The translations under genes were made by a program, and so were the position numbers. A model generated the notes under the pieces. The model was not told the DNA's origin, made no database searches, and was given only the letters and a program-made list of their open reading frames with translations. This document shows, in pieces, positions 23,900-37,967 of a stretch of DNA of 64,000 bases (position 1 is its first letter; every line of letters starts with the position of its first letter). This DNA comes from Talpa occidentalis (Eukaryota; Chordata; Mammalia; Eulipotyphla; Talpidae), in assembly GCF_014898055.3 (NCBI RefSeq), contig NW_023601322.1, positions 74,118,740 to 74,182,739 on the forward strand, in the 5' to 3' direction.

Positions 23900-25374
23900 A
23901 GAAGAAAATGGGGAAACTTTATTTTAATGATTAAATCATAACATTCCATGAAGGGACTACCCTAAGTAATTTCAGAGGCCTCACTGGGAGGGGAGCCCCA
24001 CCACCCTGTGCCACAAAAACAATTTGAAATAACCAATGACATGCAAGCACAATTTGCAAAAAGCAGAGCATCATCACAATATGATATGAAAAAAGTTTGG
24101 TTGAGCAAATAGATCTCACATCTTTGAAAGAGAAAAGGAGTCATTAAAATTACACTTGTTGAGCCTGGGAAATCTTGGAAATGTCAATGAATCTTCTCCA
24201 TTACAGCAGAAACAAAGGTCCAGAAAGGTTAAGCCATCCCTCCAGGGTCACTGAGCAAAGATTCTCCATTTACTATTTTTAGAATAAGAAGTTTGCTCTC
24301 AGATGGTTTTTCAAAATGGGTATCATACTTTTTATTTATACAGATCTTTCATATAAAATTATATCCCTCACTATGTAACCAGTTATTTTCCTGGTGCAAT
24401 GCTATGACTTCCCCCACCCCCCCTTTGAATATTCCTCTGCAGCGCAAAAAGGCTCAGCCAGATTTGAAAACCACAGATTCAGAAATATGGCACAAAGGTG
24501 CAATTCACAATTAAACCACACTTTAAAAAATTAAATATTCACAATAAATCAAAATAGCCATCGCCAGTGGCAAAGACATGTTTATGTTTCACCATAGGAC
24601 AAATTAAAAGTACCTGCCAAAATATCTCTTTCTCTCATTGTTAAATCACCTAGACTCCCAAAATGCATCTGTTCCTAATATTCAATGTCAACAGTACAAC
24701 TGAAATTCATTACATTCACAATGGTCACCATGGTGTTCTGTGTTCAAGACTCCAGAATCTTGATTTCCTAAAATGAGGTAGATAAACATTTAAGGATTTT
24801 GTTGTTTGGGACTAATTTCCTCTAGATCTTGATCATCTTTGTTTTGAAATAGAATTCCAAAATATTTAGCAAAAAATTGAAAATGTCTGAGCACTTTGCC
24901 TAAAAATGGAAAAATATAATTTCAAAAGGTTATTATGAAAATTCTTTTACCTCATTAGAATTTAAAAACAGGATAAAAGCCTCAAATTACAAAACCAGTA
25001 CTCTCTGAAAGCTGACAGATAACCCAACATCACAGTACACTTAAAGAGCCCCTTGCTCTAGCTCTGGCTTGGGAGTGTACGGGTATCAAGACATCCTGTT
25101 AACTCATTCACGGGCCAGACCAGCTGCTGCCCCCTTAACTTTTGATCCTAAATTTCAAGTCTCCTCCAAAATTCAAGCGTGGCTTCTGGAGATCTGACTT
25201 CCATGTCTGGAGATAGGTCAAGCTTCATCCAGAAGCTGGAGCATTGGTCCACCAGGTGGTGGACAAAGTTGAAAAAATGATGGAGCCACGGGTATTAAGA
25301 GGTTGTCCTGGGCAGGCTTACAGACTGTGGGGAGCAGGACCGATTTCATCAACCAGGCGGTGTCCTCGGGCCCA
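23900..25374 (-). other. SOWAHA: SOWAHA 3'UTR
   Basis: This is the sequence downstream of the TGA stop to the AATAAA at 23918-23923 (minus strand). The length (about 1.5 kb) suits the long 3'UTR known for this single-exon gene. It is free of the SINE copies that crowd the flanks, except for a possible degraded MIR near 24170-24260, which fits constraint. Confidence 0.55.
23918..23923 (-). terminator. SOWAHA: Candidate SOWAHA poly(A) signal
   Basis: TTTATT on the plus strand is AATAAA on the gene's strand, about 1.45 kb after the stop codon. Confidence 0.5.
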
Positions 25375-27460
<2,086 letters not shown>

Positions 27461-27559
27461 TCGGCTCGCGTTGCTAGGTGGGTGTGTTCCCCGGGGAGGC
27501 AGCGGTTACTAGCGACCCGAGGCAAGGTTTGTATTCCTTTGAGAAATATTTAGCTACCG

Positions 27560-27896
27560 CAAAATACCGGGCGATTATTTTAAAGCTAGCACTTATTCCA
27601 AGGCTATTAGTACCTCTCCAGTTGTCCATTGCGTTTTATAGGGGATAACGGTTTCAGACAGTTTGCAGCAAAGATAATGCGACTGGCAATGCATTCACTA
27701 GAGGCTTAGGTGACGCGTTTTAAAACGCGAATTTCTCATGATGAAGTAGTATATTTTCACATGGAATTTTGGGGGTAAAACCATAGGAAAATTTAAGAGG
27801 GTAAAAAAGCACCTAAAACCACTAATATTTTGAAAATATTTTCTCTATCCCCTACGTTTATGTGCATGCATGTTCGTGCTTTAAAATAATAAAGTC
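27560..27896. other. Intergenic AT-rich DNA upstream of SOWAHA, no feature seen
   Basis: No repeats, RNA genes or coding blocks were recognised between the CpG island and the first SINE. Confidence 0.6.
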
Positions 27897-28228
27897 GGGC
27901 CTCCCTGGTGGCGCGCAAGGGGTTAAGCACCGCACTATGAAACAATCAACAGCCTCTACAAAACAAGTTCGATTCCCCCCCACCCCCCACCCCCATACCC
28001 CCGCAGGCCAGGGATAAACCCACTTGGCGAGGCAGACCTCTCCTGTCTCGCTCGCTGCTCCCCTCAGCAGTGTATTTCAGCCAGTCTGCCTGTTCTGTTC
28101 CCCGCTCTGTCTCTGGTGGATCCTCTCACATCTCCCCTCACACACACACCCCTCCCCCACATCTCTGACCTGTGCCCCAGCTCTTGTATGCATAAATAAA
28201 TAAATAAATCTTAAAAAAATAAAATAAA
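27897..28228 (+). mobile_element. tRNA-derived SINE, family A, with expanded C-rich stretch
   Basis: This is a full copy from gggcctccctggtggcgcgc to the (AAAT)n-ATCTT tail. Two C-rich expansions (about 27974-28003 and a CA/C-rich patch near 28139-28158) lengthen it beyond the usual 265-280 bp. A short repeat 'aaagtcg' flanks it. Confidence 0.88.
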
Positions 28229-28609
28229 AAAGTCGAAGTATCAGTCATGCTATGTTGACAAACTTCATTTAATCCCCAAACATCTGTTGAGCACCTCCTT
28301 GGCGCCAGGATCTTTTAAGGTAGTGATGCATCAGTTAGCAAGACAAAAAACAAAACATAAAAAAATCCTTACCTGTGGTGGTCACATGGTGGAGGGGAAC
28401 AGAAGCAATAAAGTGAATCTGGAAATTATATAAAATGCAAGATTAATATTATGGAAGAAATAAAGCAAGGCAAAAGCAGAGGAGGGACCAGTTGTAATTT
28501 TGAGCCTGTGGTCAGGGCCCCACTCATCAAGGTCACAATGAAGCAAGGACTTAAAGATCAGTGAGTTAGGTGGGAGAAGCTTTTTCAGCTGCAGCTCCAG
28601 GGAAAGGGT

Positions 28610-29400
28610 GGGATTTATTATAAGGGAATACAAATCAAAACCACAATGAGATAGATACGTACTAATTCCTGTCAGAGGGGCCTATGGCAAAAAACAAAAA
28701 CAAGAAAAAAAAAGAAGGAAAGGAAAAAAGAGCAAATGTTGACCAGCAGGATGTGGAGAGAAAGGAACACTTATCTACTGTTGGTGGGAATGCAGTGGTG
28801 CACACTCTGATGGAAAATGGTATGGAGATACTATCTCCAATATGATACAGCAACACCTCTGCTAGGTATTTATAAATACCTATGATTGTGAAAACACTAA
28901 CCCAAAGAGATTTATGTACTCCTATGTTCATAGCAGCACGGTCCATAATTGCCAAGTTATGGTACCAACCTAAGTGCCCAACAGCAGGTGATTGGATAGA
29001 GAAATTGTGGCATATACTTAATGGAATGCTACACAGCTATTTTAAAAAGATGAAACGGTGCCTTTTGACAAGGACAAAATGGATGGGCTTAGAGGTGATT
29101 GTGCTAGGTAATATAAGTCAGACAGATATCAGATGTTGACTTATCTATAGAATAAACAATCAAAAACCTGTTTTTTTGCAAAGCATAGCAGAAACAACTC
29201 TTAGATCTTGTGAAAAGCATACTGGTTACTGGAGGGAACAGGGCAGAGAATGAGGGGATGGGCTAGGAAGGGGGTAGAGCACTGGCATGAGAGGTTTGGT
29301 GGAGGGTGAGTGAAGTATGTGCACATATGGAGGAGTAAAAATGTAACCCCAAATTTATATAGATATGTAAATGACCAAAAAATTAACTTGAAAAACCTGT
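28610..29400 (+). repeat. Old LINE-1 3' fragment
   Basis: The order of blocks matches L1 ORF2 C-terminal coding and 3'UTR: 'aatacaaatcaaaaccacaa', 'actgttggtgggaatgcagt', 'atagcagcacggtccataat' and 'tggcatatacttaatggaat'. The frame is disrupted. It is diverged from, and older than, the L1 at 17-20 kb. Confidence 0.85.
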
Positions 29401-30120
29401 TGACACATTTCTTTTTTTCCTTAGGAGAGATTCCTACAAAGAGAATCAGTAGGCCAAAGGGAATTATTTTTAAGATTCTTGAAGCTTATTGCTAAATTAT
29501 TTTCCAGAGAAGTTGAGTCCTGTGAAAGTACCCTCTATTTCCCTTACTGGCTTCCAGTAATATCTTTTAATTTGTGGATTTGAAAGGCAAAAAAATATTA
29601 TATCTCTAATTTCCATCTATTTTATTACTAATAAAGTTAAACTTCCCCTGTCTTATTTATTGTCTATGAATTTTATTCTTTTGTGAAACATCCTTTTCTT
29701 TCTCCATTTATTTTCTGGTTGAGATGGGCTTACTAGCCCTTTATTATACATGTTATAAATATTTTCTTTGTCCTTTGTCTTTTAATTTTGTTTTCTAATG
29801 ACACTCATTTTTAGACAACTACTTTTTAATTGCAAATATTGTGTCCTTTTAGCTTTAGAATGTGAGTGTAAAACAAGGATTACATCTCCCTTTTAAAGGA
29901 GAAATTTTATGATCAATTTGCCCCGTATTATTAAGCATTTTTTATCAGAATGATGACATTACTCTTGTAAGAAGTCCTTAGGTTTTTAACATACAATGAT
30001 ACTGTAGTCAGCTATCATTCTGTCTAAATATCACCCCTTCTTTAAACCCAGGTCAAATCCTACCCCTGTAAGGTATTCTGCAGCTGCCCCAGTTGCATCA
30101 CCCTGTGCCCTTCTTTTCTT
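29400..30120. other. Intergenic AT-rich DNA, possible L2 remnant at the end
   Basis: No gene is seen. The stretch near 30040-30110 ('aggtcaaatcctacccctgt') has the flavour of an L2 tail fragment, but the match is weak. Confidence 0.4.
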
Positions 30121-30374
30121 TTTTTAAGATTTATTTATTTATGCATAGATGAACTGGGTGTAGGCCAGAGGTTGGGGGTGGTGGTGAGAGGATTCACCAG
30201 AGACAGAGTGGGGAGCAGAACAAGCAGATCTACTGAAATACACTGGCCGAGGAGAGCAGTGGGCAAGCCAGGAGAGGTCTGCTGTGCTATGTGGGTCAGC
30301 TCCCTGGCCAGATTGAACTCAGGCCACAGTGGAGATAGTGCTGAGACTTAACCCCTAGGCCACCAGGGAGGCCC
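30121..30374 (-). mobile_element. tRNA-derived SINE, family A
   Basis: This inverted copy runs from a tttaagatttatttatttat tail to the gccaccagggaggccc head. Flanks are similar ('ccctgtgcccttcttt' and 'cctgtccttcttt'). Confidence 0.88.
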
Positions 30375-30871
30375 CTGTCCTTCTTTAACTTATTTCAGCA
30401 AAGATCTATTGACTATCATTGGGTTCAAGAGAGTGAGCCAGGTTCTCTGGGAAAAAAGACAGAACGTGTTTTTGTGAAGGAGAAAAAAAACATACAATTA
30501 ATTATGTTGTGTATCCACATGAAAGGAATGTTCCATGGACTTACTGGATTCTAGGAGAGAAACCTGGGGAAGTATTTAAGAGGCAGGCTGTGAGAACAGA
30601 CTAGGTGAAGGCTTGGAAGTTGGACTGTGAAGTTGAATTTAGGGTAAGCAGTGCCTATTGTATTTTCGATTTAGGGTATTTATCAGAAATGCAAAAGATT
30701 ATGTTGGAAAATAATCTGGGGTCATGAGTGAAGAAACTTCAGTGCTAGTCTGAACCTTATTCTGTTTGTAGTTGAGTTTTATTTCTAAACAGTGATTTAT
30801 TTCCTGATTATAAAGTTAATAGTGATGTCATCCAAATTAAATAGCTTCCAATATATAAAAAGAACAGATCA
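30375..30871. other. Intergenic, nothing recognised
   Basis: This is AT-rich sequence without coding, RNA or repeat signatures I can name. Confidence 0.55.
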
Positions 30872-31149
30872 GGGCCTCCATGGTTGAACAGGTATTAAAG
30901 ACACAGTGCTATCAAGCTATTGCCAGCCACTGTAACATAAATTCAATCCCCAGCCAGGGAGCTGATCAACATGGCACAGCAGACCTCTCCTGTCTCCCCA
31001 CTGCTCCCCTCAGCAGTATATTTCAGTCAATACACCTGTTCTGCTCCCCACTCTGTCTCTGGTGAATCCTCTCACTCTCCCCCCCACACCTCCTGCCTAT
31101 ACCCCAGTTCTTGTATGCATAAATAAATAAATCTTAAAAAAATAAAAAG
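30872..31149 (+). mobile_element. tRNA-derived SINE, family A, 15-bp target duplication
   Basis: This is a diverged full copy with an AATAAATAAATCTT tail. Flanks aaaaagaacagatca (30857-30871) and aaaaagagcagatca (31150-31164) differ at one base. Confidence 0.9.
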
Positions 31150-31284
31150 AAAAAGAGCAGATCACATGTTAACAATCCATCTTTTTTGGTTTCTTTTATG
31201 AGGAGATTTGGGTTTTTTTAAGAAACATTGGTAGATATATGCACAAATGAAATTAGGCCACCTGTTGTTTCATAATCCATGCTT

Positions 31285-31556
31285 TTTTTTTTTTTTAAAG
31301 ACTTATTCATTTCTGAATAGAAGAACTGGGGTTCAGGCCAGAGGTATGGGGGTTGAGAGGATTCACCAGAGATAGAGTGGGGAGCAGAACAGGTGGACTG
31401 ACTGAAATACACTGCTGAGGGGCGCAGTGGGCAAGACAGAAGAGGTCTGCTGCACCTTATGGGTAGCTCCCTGGCTGAGGATCGAACTCATGCTGCACGG
31501 CTGCAGAGAGCTTCATAGTGCTGCGACTTAACCCTTTGTGCCACCAGGGAGGCCCC
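31285..31556 (-). mobile_element. tRNA-derived SINE, family A, 12-bp target duplication
   Basis: This inverted full copy is flanked by taatccatgctt at 31273-31284 and again at 31557-31568. Confidence 0.92.
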
Positions 31557-31568
31557 TAATCCATGCTT

Positions 31569-33345
31569 CTTGTCTGCCCACTGTAACCAATGCCATTAGG
31601 GTAAATGGGTGGAAGAGGGGGTCTGGGGGAGGTGATTACCGGGTCCCTGTCAGAGATGGTCATGGTCACTGAGCTAGGCAATGAGAGGGGAAAGACAGGG
31701 ATGTCTGCCAAAGATGTTTCAGAAGCAGAACTTACCATATATTGCCTGTTTTCATTTTTAAAGTCACATTCCCTTTGTTGCAATTTTCTTTTCAACAGCT
31801 ACTGTCTATCTATATGTCTTTTCAGGACAAATTATTGTGTTCCTTGAAAATTCATTTCCATAATCTTATAGGTAATGGAGCTTCAATCAACTTGGACTTT
31901 TGTTACTAGCCCTTCTCTCTAAGAGGAGGAGGGAGAAAATTCCTCTGTTAAAAATCATCATTGATTTATGTGGTTGGCACTCATTTTGACTGTGATCACT
32001 AAGAGTAGACAAGGGATTAAATGCTGATTGAAAAGGAATTGCTGGTACAAGCTCAGTTTATTTACAGTGCTTAACAGGCTTCAGACTCTGAGCTATGCAG
32101 AGAAACTGGCCCAAGGTCACAGTTAATTATTGGCTGAGCCCAAACTTAAACCCCAGCTATCTGATTCTAAAGCTTGTGCTCATTTAGTATGCAAAGTTAG
32201 GTCACCAGTTACTTACAATGTTCCAAATGTCAAATAAAGTAAAGAAAATTCCTCAAATAACAGCTTAGCTTATGGTTTATATTTATATTAGTACTTATAC
32301 TGTGCATCTGAACTCCCTCTGCTTTAATATTTTAAGTTGTTAGTTTATAGTTTGATAAACAATAGGGTGAGGATGCCAATGATATCCAGTTCCCCAGCTG
32401 CTTTTAAATTTGCTTCCCTGCTGCCTGGGAGGGCCCTAAATCCATTCTTCTAAAGAATTTTCTAAAGAGGTTTGCCCATAAACATTAGGAAAATCAACTG
32501 TAAAATGTATATTTATAGTAAGGGTAAAACTGTATAATGTCCCAAACATGGAGAAAGCCACCGGAAGCTTATGTGTTCCTATCTCAGTATCTTAAATTTG
32601 GAGGAAGACAGGATATTAGGCCTTTTGTTATTTTTAAAGCCTCATTATCAAATAAATATAAAATAAAAAGCTCTCTACATTCTATGTTATGTTATGTTAA
32701 GTTATAAGTTGTACTATTATACTGCATTGCTTCTTCTGATCCATATCACCCTCTGAATTCCACGCCTGAACCTGGAGGAGAAGCACAGTAAGTGCTTTAT
32801 GTTTGTGATTGTTCTCTTGTCGTGGAGGCATAGATTGGCCTTCATTAGTATTGGTTCACCAGGCTGCCCCCTCTGCTCCTGTTGTCTCAACTACAGGTGA
32901 TGTGTCGTGTGAGGAACAGGCATGTCCTTGTCCCAATAAGCAGGAACTCCAGGAGCCGGAGGGGGATGAGCTGCCAGAGAGCGAGGTAAAGGAACTTTGC
33001 CCAGATGTCAAGCTTTCTGTAGTCACAACTTATGGAACAAATCATGTTTTGTCTTTGCTTACAAGCCCAGGGAAGCCAGAGGGGCCTCATCTTTATCATG
33101 TTTACAACTTGTTAAACCCAGTCCTTGCTGAGGTCAAACAGAACCTTTATTTCTAAATCTTGGTGACAATGTTCGGATCATGTGCCTCTGTTGTAAGCTG
33201 AGTTTCTGTATCTGTGATTCATTTTTCAGGCCACTTATCTGATTCCTTGTACTGCTGTTCTGATGCCAGGTAGAGAACTAGTAGGCTGGCTTCCCAGAGA
33301 CCTGGAAAGCAGTGTTCTGGCCAGGTGAGTCACAAGCAGTTATTG
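31569..33345. other. Intergenic, no confirmed gene
   Basis: It holds a MIR (about 32085-32190) and a TTATG-type short simple repeat near 32682-32700. An isolated 115-codon open frame at 32809-33156 has no recognisable domain, start context or splice partner; I do not call it a gene. Confidence 0.5.
32085..32190 (-). repeat. MIR fragment
   Basis: Inverted MIR core blocks are visible: 'cccaaggtcacagttaatta' and 'ggctgagcccaaacttaaac', followed by 'tctgattctaaagcttgtgc'. Confidence 0.7.
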
Positions 33346-33360
33346 TCCTTTGTTACTTTT

Positions 33361-33624
33361 TTCCCTTTCAGATTTATTTATTTATACATACAAGAACTGG
33401 GGTACAGGCCAGAGGTGTGGGGTTGAGAGGATCACCAGAGACAGAGTGGGGAACAAAACAGGCAGACTGACTGAAATACACTGCTGAGGGGAGCAGCGGG
33501 CAAGACAGGAGAGGTCTGCCTCGCCATGTGGGTAACTCCCTGGCCGGGGATGGAACTTGTGCTTCAGTGGATGTAGATAGCTTCACAGTGCTGTGCTTAA
33601 TCCCTTGTGCCACCAGGGAGGCCC
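33361..33624 (-). mobile_element. tRNA-derived SINE, family A
   Basis: This is an inverted full copy. Flanks tcctttgttactttt (33346-33360) and tcctttgctgctttt (33625-33639) differ at two positions. Confidence 0.9.
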
Positions 33625-33639
33625 TCCTTTGCTGCTTTT

Positions 33640-35630
33640 AATCATCCCTTCTTGGCCTGTTTTATTCTCATAGATGAGTTATGACTTACAAGGCTTTTCG
33701 CTGAAGGGGACATTCAGAGGCTCCATTTTCCCTTCATATGGGTCAGTGTCTAGTTTAGGAGGGTCTAATTTGAGAGGCCTGCAAACTGCTATTTTAACCA
33801 TTTCCTTAATTGTAAAGTGGAGTCTCCAGCTTGGGTCGGAGGTCAGATTTCCATTCTATATGGTTACCCATTCACGTGGGCTTGGAGATGACAGCCCCAA
33901 ATGATAATGTGAAATCCACCAACTGTGCCTGGTTTTCCAGATGGACAGATAGTTACAACATAGCGCTTCTCCCAACCCTTGTCCTGGTATACCATGTTTA
34001 CTTGCCCTCTGTTTAGCAATGTAAGTAAAAGAAGAAAAATATCCTTAGACATCAACTTATGCAGCTTCTTGTTCAATGGCTCAAAGAGCTGATGAACAGA
34101 GAACTCAAAATAAGATAATCTGAAATAAGTCATAATAAAAAATGGAAAGTTATGTGTTGATTGAGACCTCCCTTGTCAAGTTGAGATCTGCGTATCAGGG
34201 GAGTATGGCAGGAGGTGGGAGGGCAGTTAGCAGGGAGCCAGAAGGCCAGTTCCAGGTCCTCAAGTCTGCTTGCTTGCTGCTTTAAGACTATTAGCTAAGT
34301 AAATATTGAACAGTTTTATTGACAGTCCTCAGGGTAGTTATTCATGACGCTGAACAATGAACAAGAAATCAGAAGATGAAGTTTACATCTGAGCCTGTGT
34401 GGTCTGGGGAAGAAACCATCAACAATTCTGGTTTAGTTATCTGATTAAGCATTAATGAAATGCTAGCAGTGCTAAATGAAAACAAGGATGATATAGGTGC
34501 TTTTTAGCTATCAAACCCCAAGAATACTCAAGCTCCCAGAACAAGAGGCTGTGTTCTCATCATTGAGGCTTTAACTAAATGTTCCATAAATATTAACAAT
34601 GATGAAATGGCAGCAATGTGTCACATAATAGTGACCATCATTGCTTTGATTGTTCTTTTTTAGTATGGGGCCACAGGGACTTTGCACAACAATTAAATGG
34701 CTATAACTGTGTTCACTAACTGTTGATAATTATAAAACAGTAAGAGTTTGTCATACAGTAGTGACATTCATCACCTTGGGGTTCCTTTTGAGAATGAGGT
34801 CAGTGGTTACTGCTCATGTACCTGACCCTCACCTTAGGGTAAGAGGCAGTAAAGAGTTTGGATATGTTACAATAGGTTAACATGGCTCAAGGGTCCCCTA
34901 ATTTCTGGAGCTAGGTTTGAGGCCATGGAAAGAGCTGCTTTTTCTGGATTTTTCTGAATCTTAACTTCTAGTTATTTTTCATATGTTGATTGAAAAAAAG
35001 TAAATATATCATACTGAGCAAATATAAACATCTACACTACTCCTGAAAACTTCAATTCCAGATAGGATGAATGGTCAGAAATAAAGCAAGGAACAAAAAT
35101 ACAGAGGTTCTAGGGGTGCTTGGCACGAGTAAAGGATCTGGTTTCCCATGCAGACTCTAAAACAAACTATCAGGGTGACTTAATGCAAACAGGCTAGAGA
35201 CTGCTTGGTTCTTCACGCACAGCATGCTGTTCCTTCCTCTTTTCTTCCTTCTTCAGTCTTTCTCTTTAGCAATGAGGATAGAATTTCCTGGGCAAAATAA
35301 CCCCTTCTTTTTTTTTTTAACTAGAAAATGTTGGCAAAATGTCACAATGTCCTAATGTCCTCTGAGCTCCACATACTGGGCCTTAGAAACTTTCCAGGAG
35401 AGAGACAATAAGACTACAGTCTGCGCAGGCCCTTCTGTGCAACTGTGACAGCAAAGACAAAAACAATAATGTTAATGTTGTTGATTAGGATTGGGGTTTT
35501 TTTTTGCTGCTGCTTCTTCATGGTAGTTTTTCACTATTCAGTCTAAATTTTTCAATAACATTGTGTCTCCATTTAGAGACATTGTTTATGTCTCTAAGTT
35601 AGCAAATCATATGTCCTGTTTTTCATTTCC
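33640..35630. other. Intergenic, no gene seen
   Basis: These are 2 kb without the lineage SINEs. Several passages look like degraded ancient repeats, but I could not assign them. No coding sequence was recognised. Confidence 0.5.
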
Positions 35631-35637
35631 CGTTTAG

Positions 35638-36060
35638 CAGTTGTAGTGGGTTGAATTGTGGTTTCCCAAGATATGTCCACATCCCCAATGTGGTGAATAT
35701 GTCCTTATTGGGAAAGGATCTTTGCAGATGTAATTAAGGACACCAAGATGAGAGCATCCTGGAGAATTACCTGGTGGGTCCTAAATCTAATGACAAGATC
35801 ATTATAAGAGACAGAAGAGAGGCCATGTAAAGATGGAGGTGGAGATTGGTGTGATGCAGCCAAGGAATACAAGAAATGTCTGGCACCCCAAAGCTGGGAG
35901 AGGCAAGGAGGGGTCCCCACCCACAGCCTTTGGAGGGAGGGCAGTTGGCTGGCACTTTGATTTCCTATTTCAAGTCTCCAGAACTGTGAGAGAACAAATT
36001 CCTATTGTTTTAAGTTCTATTGTGGTAACTTGTTGTGGCAGCAATAGGAAACTAACACAG
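35638..36060 (+). mobile_element. MaLR (MLT1-like) LTR
   Basis: The layout matches ancient ERVL-MaLR LTRs: 'gggttgaattgtggtttccc' near the 5' end, 'aggatctttgcagatgtaat', 'agaggccatgtaaagatgga', 'gtctccagaactgtgagaga' and the terminal 'caataggaaactaacacagg'. It is non-coding. A second copy lies inverted at 48.76-49.24 kb. Confidence 0.8.
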
Positions 36061-36630
36061 GGGTTTAGAAGGAAATGGGGGTTATGTCCAAATCTTGTGG
36101 AATGGAAGATTCCATCATGAATTGGTCCTTAGGATTCTGATGCCTAAGGCTGTGAAGAGATATGGCCTATGCCTGTCTCAACTAAAACATGGTGTGACCA
36201 CATATTGGTGAGATCAAATTTTGTGAGCAAAAATTCCCACGTGGTGTAAAGGTAGCCAGACTCAAGGAAGGCACCTCATTTATAAGGTAATTTATGTGAT
36301 GGACATTAAGAAGCCAGTAGTATCTACAGTCCTTGGTGGGAAGAGGTGTTTCTTGTTCGTTCATTTCCTGAACCCCAGATCCCTGTCTCCCCCTCCATCC
36401 AGGACAGACTTTCCCTTTCCTGGAACCCCACCACCACCCTGCACCCCTGGCATCTCTCTGCACTTGACCATGACCCAGCATTCCAGATTGTCATCACCAA
36501 ACTGAGAGAGTTGACAAATAAGATAAAATAGCTTCATGATTCCAGCTTAAGGGAACAACACAGAGGATAACGAGTGACACTTCCTATCCTCCATGATATA
36601 AACACTGTTATTCTTGTTTTGTTTTTACAT
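36061..36630. other. Intergenic, no gene seen
   Basis: This is unique-looking sequence without a recognisable feature. Confidence 0.5.
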
Positions 36631-36633
36631 TTT

Positions 36634-36652
36634 AAAAGGATGTTTATTTTTT
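36634..36652. repeat. 19-bp target duplication, left copy (L1 tail insertion)
   Basis: aaaaggatgtttatttttt is identical to 36777-36795. It spans original target (aaaaggatg) plus the first bases of an inverted SINE tail. Confidence 0.9.
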
Positions 36653-36776
36653 AAACTATGAACCAGGGACACTTTTTGGGGGGTGGGGGCCGGGAGGGGA
36701 GGGATTGGGGTCAGAATGGGGCATGTGCAGTTGTATGGGGGAATATAAAAATAAAATTTATTATTTAATAAAAAAA
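36653..36776 (+). mobile_element. LINE-1 3'UTR fragment, 124 bp, inside a SINE tail
   Basis: It contains only the last part of the L1 3'UTR ('actatgaaccagggacactt', G-rich middle, 'gtatgggggaatataaaaat') and a poly(A). It matches the 3'UTR of the L1 at 17.1 kb and is bounded by the 19-bp duplications. Confidence 0.9.
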
Positions 36777-36795
36777 AAAAGGATGTTTATTTTTT

Positions 36796-37076
36796 GAAAA
36801 TATTTATTTATTTATACATACAAGAGCTGGGGTACAGGTCAGAGATGCGGGGGGTGAGAGGATTCACCAGAGACAGAGCAGGGAGCAGAACAGGCAGACT
36901 GACTGAAGTACACTGCTGAGGGGAGCAGCGCAGAGGGGAACAGCAGGTGAGACAGAAGTGGTCTTCTGCGCCTTTTGGTTGCTCCCTGGCCTGCCGGGGA
37001 TCGAACTCATGCTGTAGAGGCTGCAGATTGCTTCATAGTGTGGTGCTTAACACTTTGTGCCACCAGGGAGGCCCCC
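36796..37076 (-). mobile_element. tRNA-derived SINE, family A, host of the L1 fragment
   Basis: This inverted copy contains a small internal duplication near 36915-36945 (gaggggagcagcgcagaggggaacagc region). Its right flank is 'ctaaaaggatgag' (about 37076-37088), repeating the target seen at 36634, so its tail was later split by the L1 fragment. Confidence 0.88.
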
Positions 37077-37109
37077 TAAAAGGATGAGTTTATTATATTA
37101 AAAAGAGGA

Positions 37110-37260
37110 AAAGAGGAGGATGCTTGCATAGACACAGGCGGGCAGGAAGAGCTGCCCTTGTGGCTTTGCAAAGGGAAAGGTTTGTGAAAAGAAACACCTG
37201 CATAGTCACAGGCAGCAGGAGAGCTGCCAGCACTGCTCTTCTTTATTGTTAAAAAGAAAA
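37110..37260. repeat. Unclassified dispersed repeat, copy 2
   Basis: It shares the 'cacctgcatagtcacagg' and 'ggcaggagagctgcc'-type blocks with 3290-3470, again as two similar units. Confidence 0.45.
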
Positions 37261-37690
37261 ATAGAACCGTGTAATGTGACAGTTCCCCCTTTACCTTGTT
37301 CCAGTCCCCAGAGGCAATTTCTGTCTCTAGCCCTGCTCCCAGAATGCACATGAGGTATGTGTTTATTTAGTTTTGATATTTCCTTGTTGAGTTAATATTG
37401 GTTTACATCATTGTTCCCACTATAGAAGTGCAGGCCCCGCCTCTGCAGGCATTGTTGCCCTAGTGTGCCCACCAAGAAGGAACCATAGTCCCCCAATGCA
37501 CGTGGTTTAAACTTCTGCCTCCCCTCACTGTATATCATACAGTGAGAGTTTGCCCCAATGACGACAACAATTCTTTTAAAGTGTATGATTTGTAATGATC
37601 ATGTCATTACAAATGTTTTCTTTTTGTTGATAGTCTATAGTGTTGTGCGTTGTTATGAAGGCTGCTGCTTATATTTAAAACTTCATGCAT
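37260..37690. other. Intergenic, no gene seen
   Basis: Unassigned sequence. Its end may belong to the inverted L1 fragment that resumes after the next SINE. Confidence 0.45.
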
Positions 37691-37701
37691 TTTTTTTCCG
37701 A

Positions 37702-37967
37702 TTTTTTTTTTTTTAAAGATTTATTTATTTATACAAGCACTGGGTACAGTCAGAAGCGCGGGAGAGTGAGAGAATTCACCAGAGCCAGAGAGGGGAGCAG
37801 AGCAGGCAGAAGGACCGAAGTACACTGCTGAGGGCAGCAGCGGGCGGCAGGAGAGGTCTGCGTGCCATGTGGGACCCTCGCTGGTGGCCGGGGATCGAAC
37901 TGGCACTGCAGAGGCTGCGGGCAGCTTTGCAGTCCAGCGCTCAACCGCTGCGCCACCAGGAGAGGTC
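37702..37967 (-). mobile_element. tRNA-derived SINE, family B
   Basis: This inverted copy (acaagcactgggtacagtca body; 'caaccgctgcgccaccagga' head side) lies next to an inverted old L1 fragment. The head is slightly altered (gagaggtcc). Confidence 0.88.
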
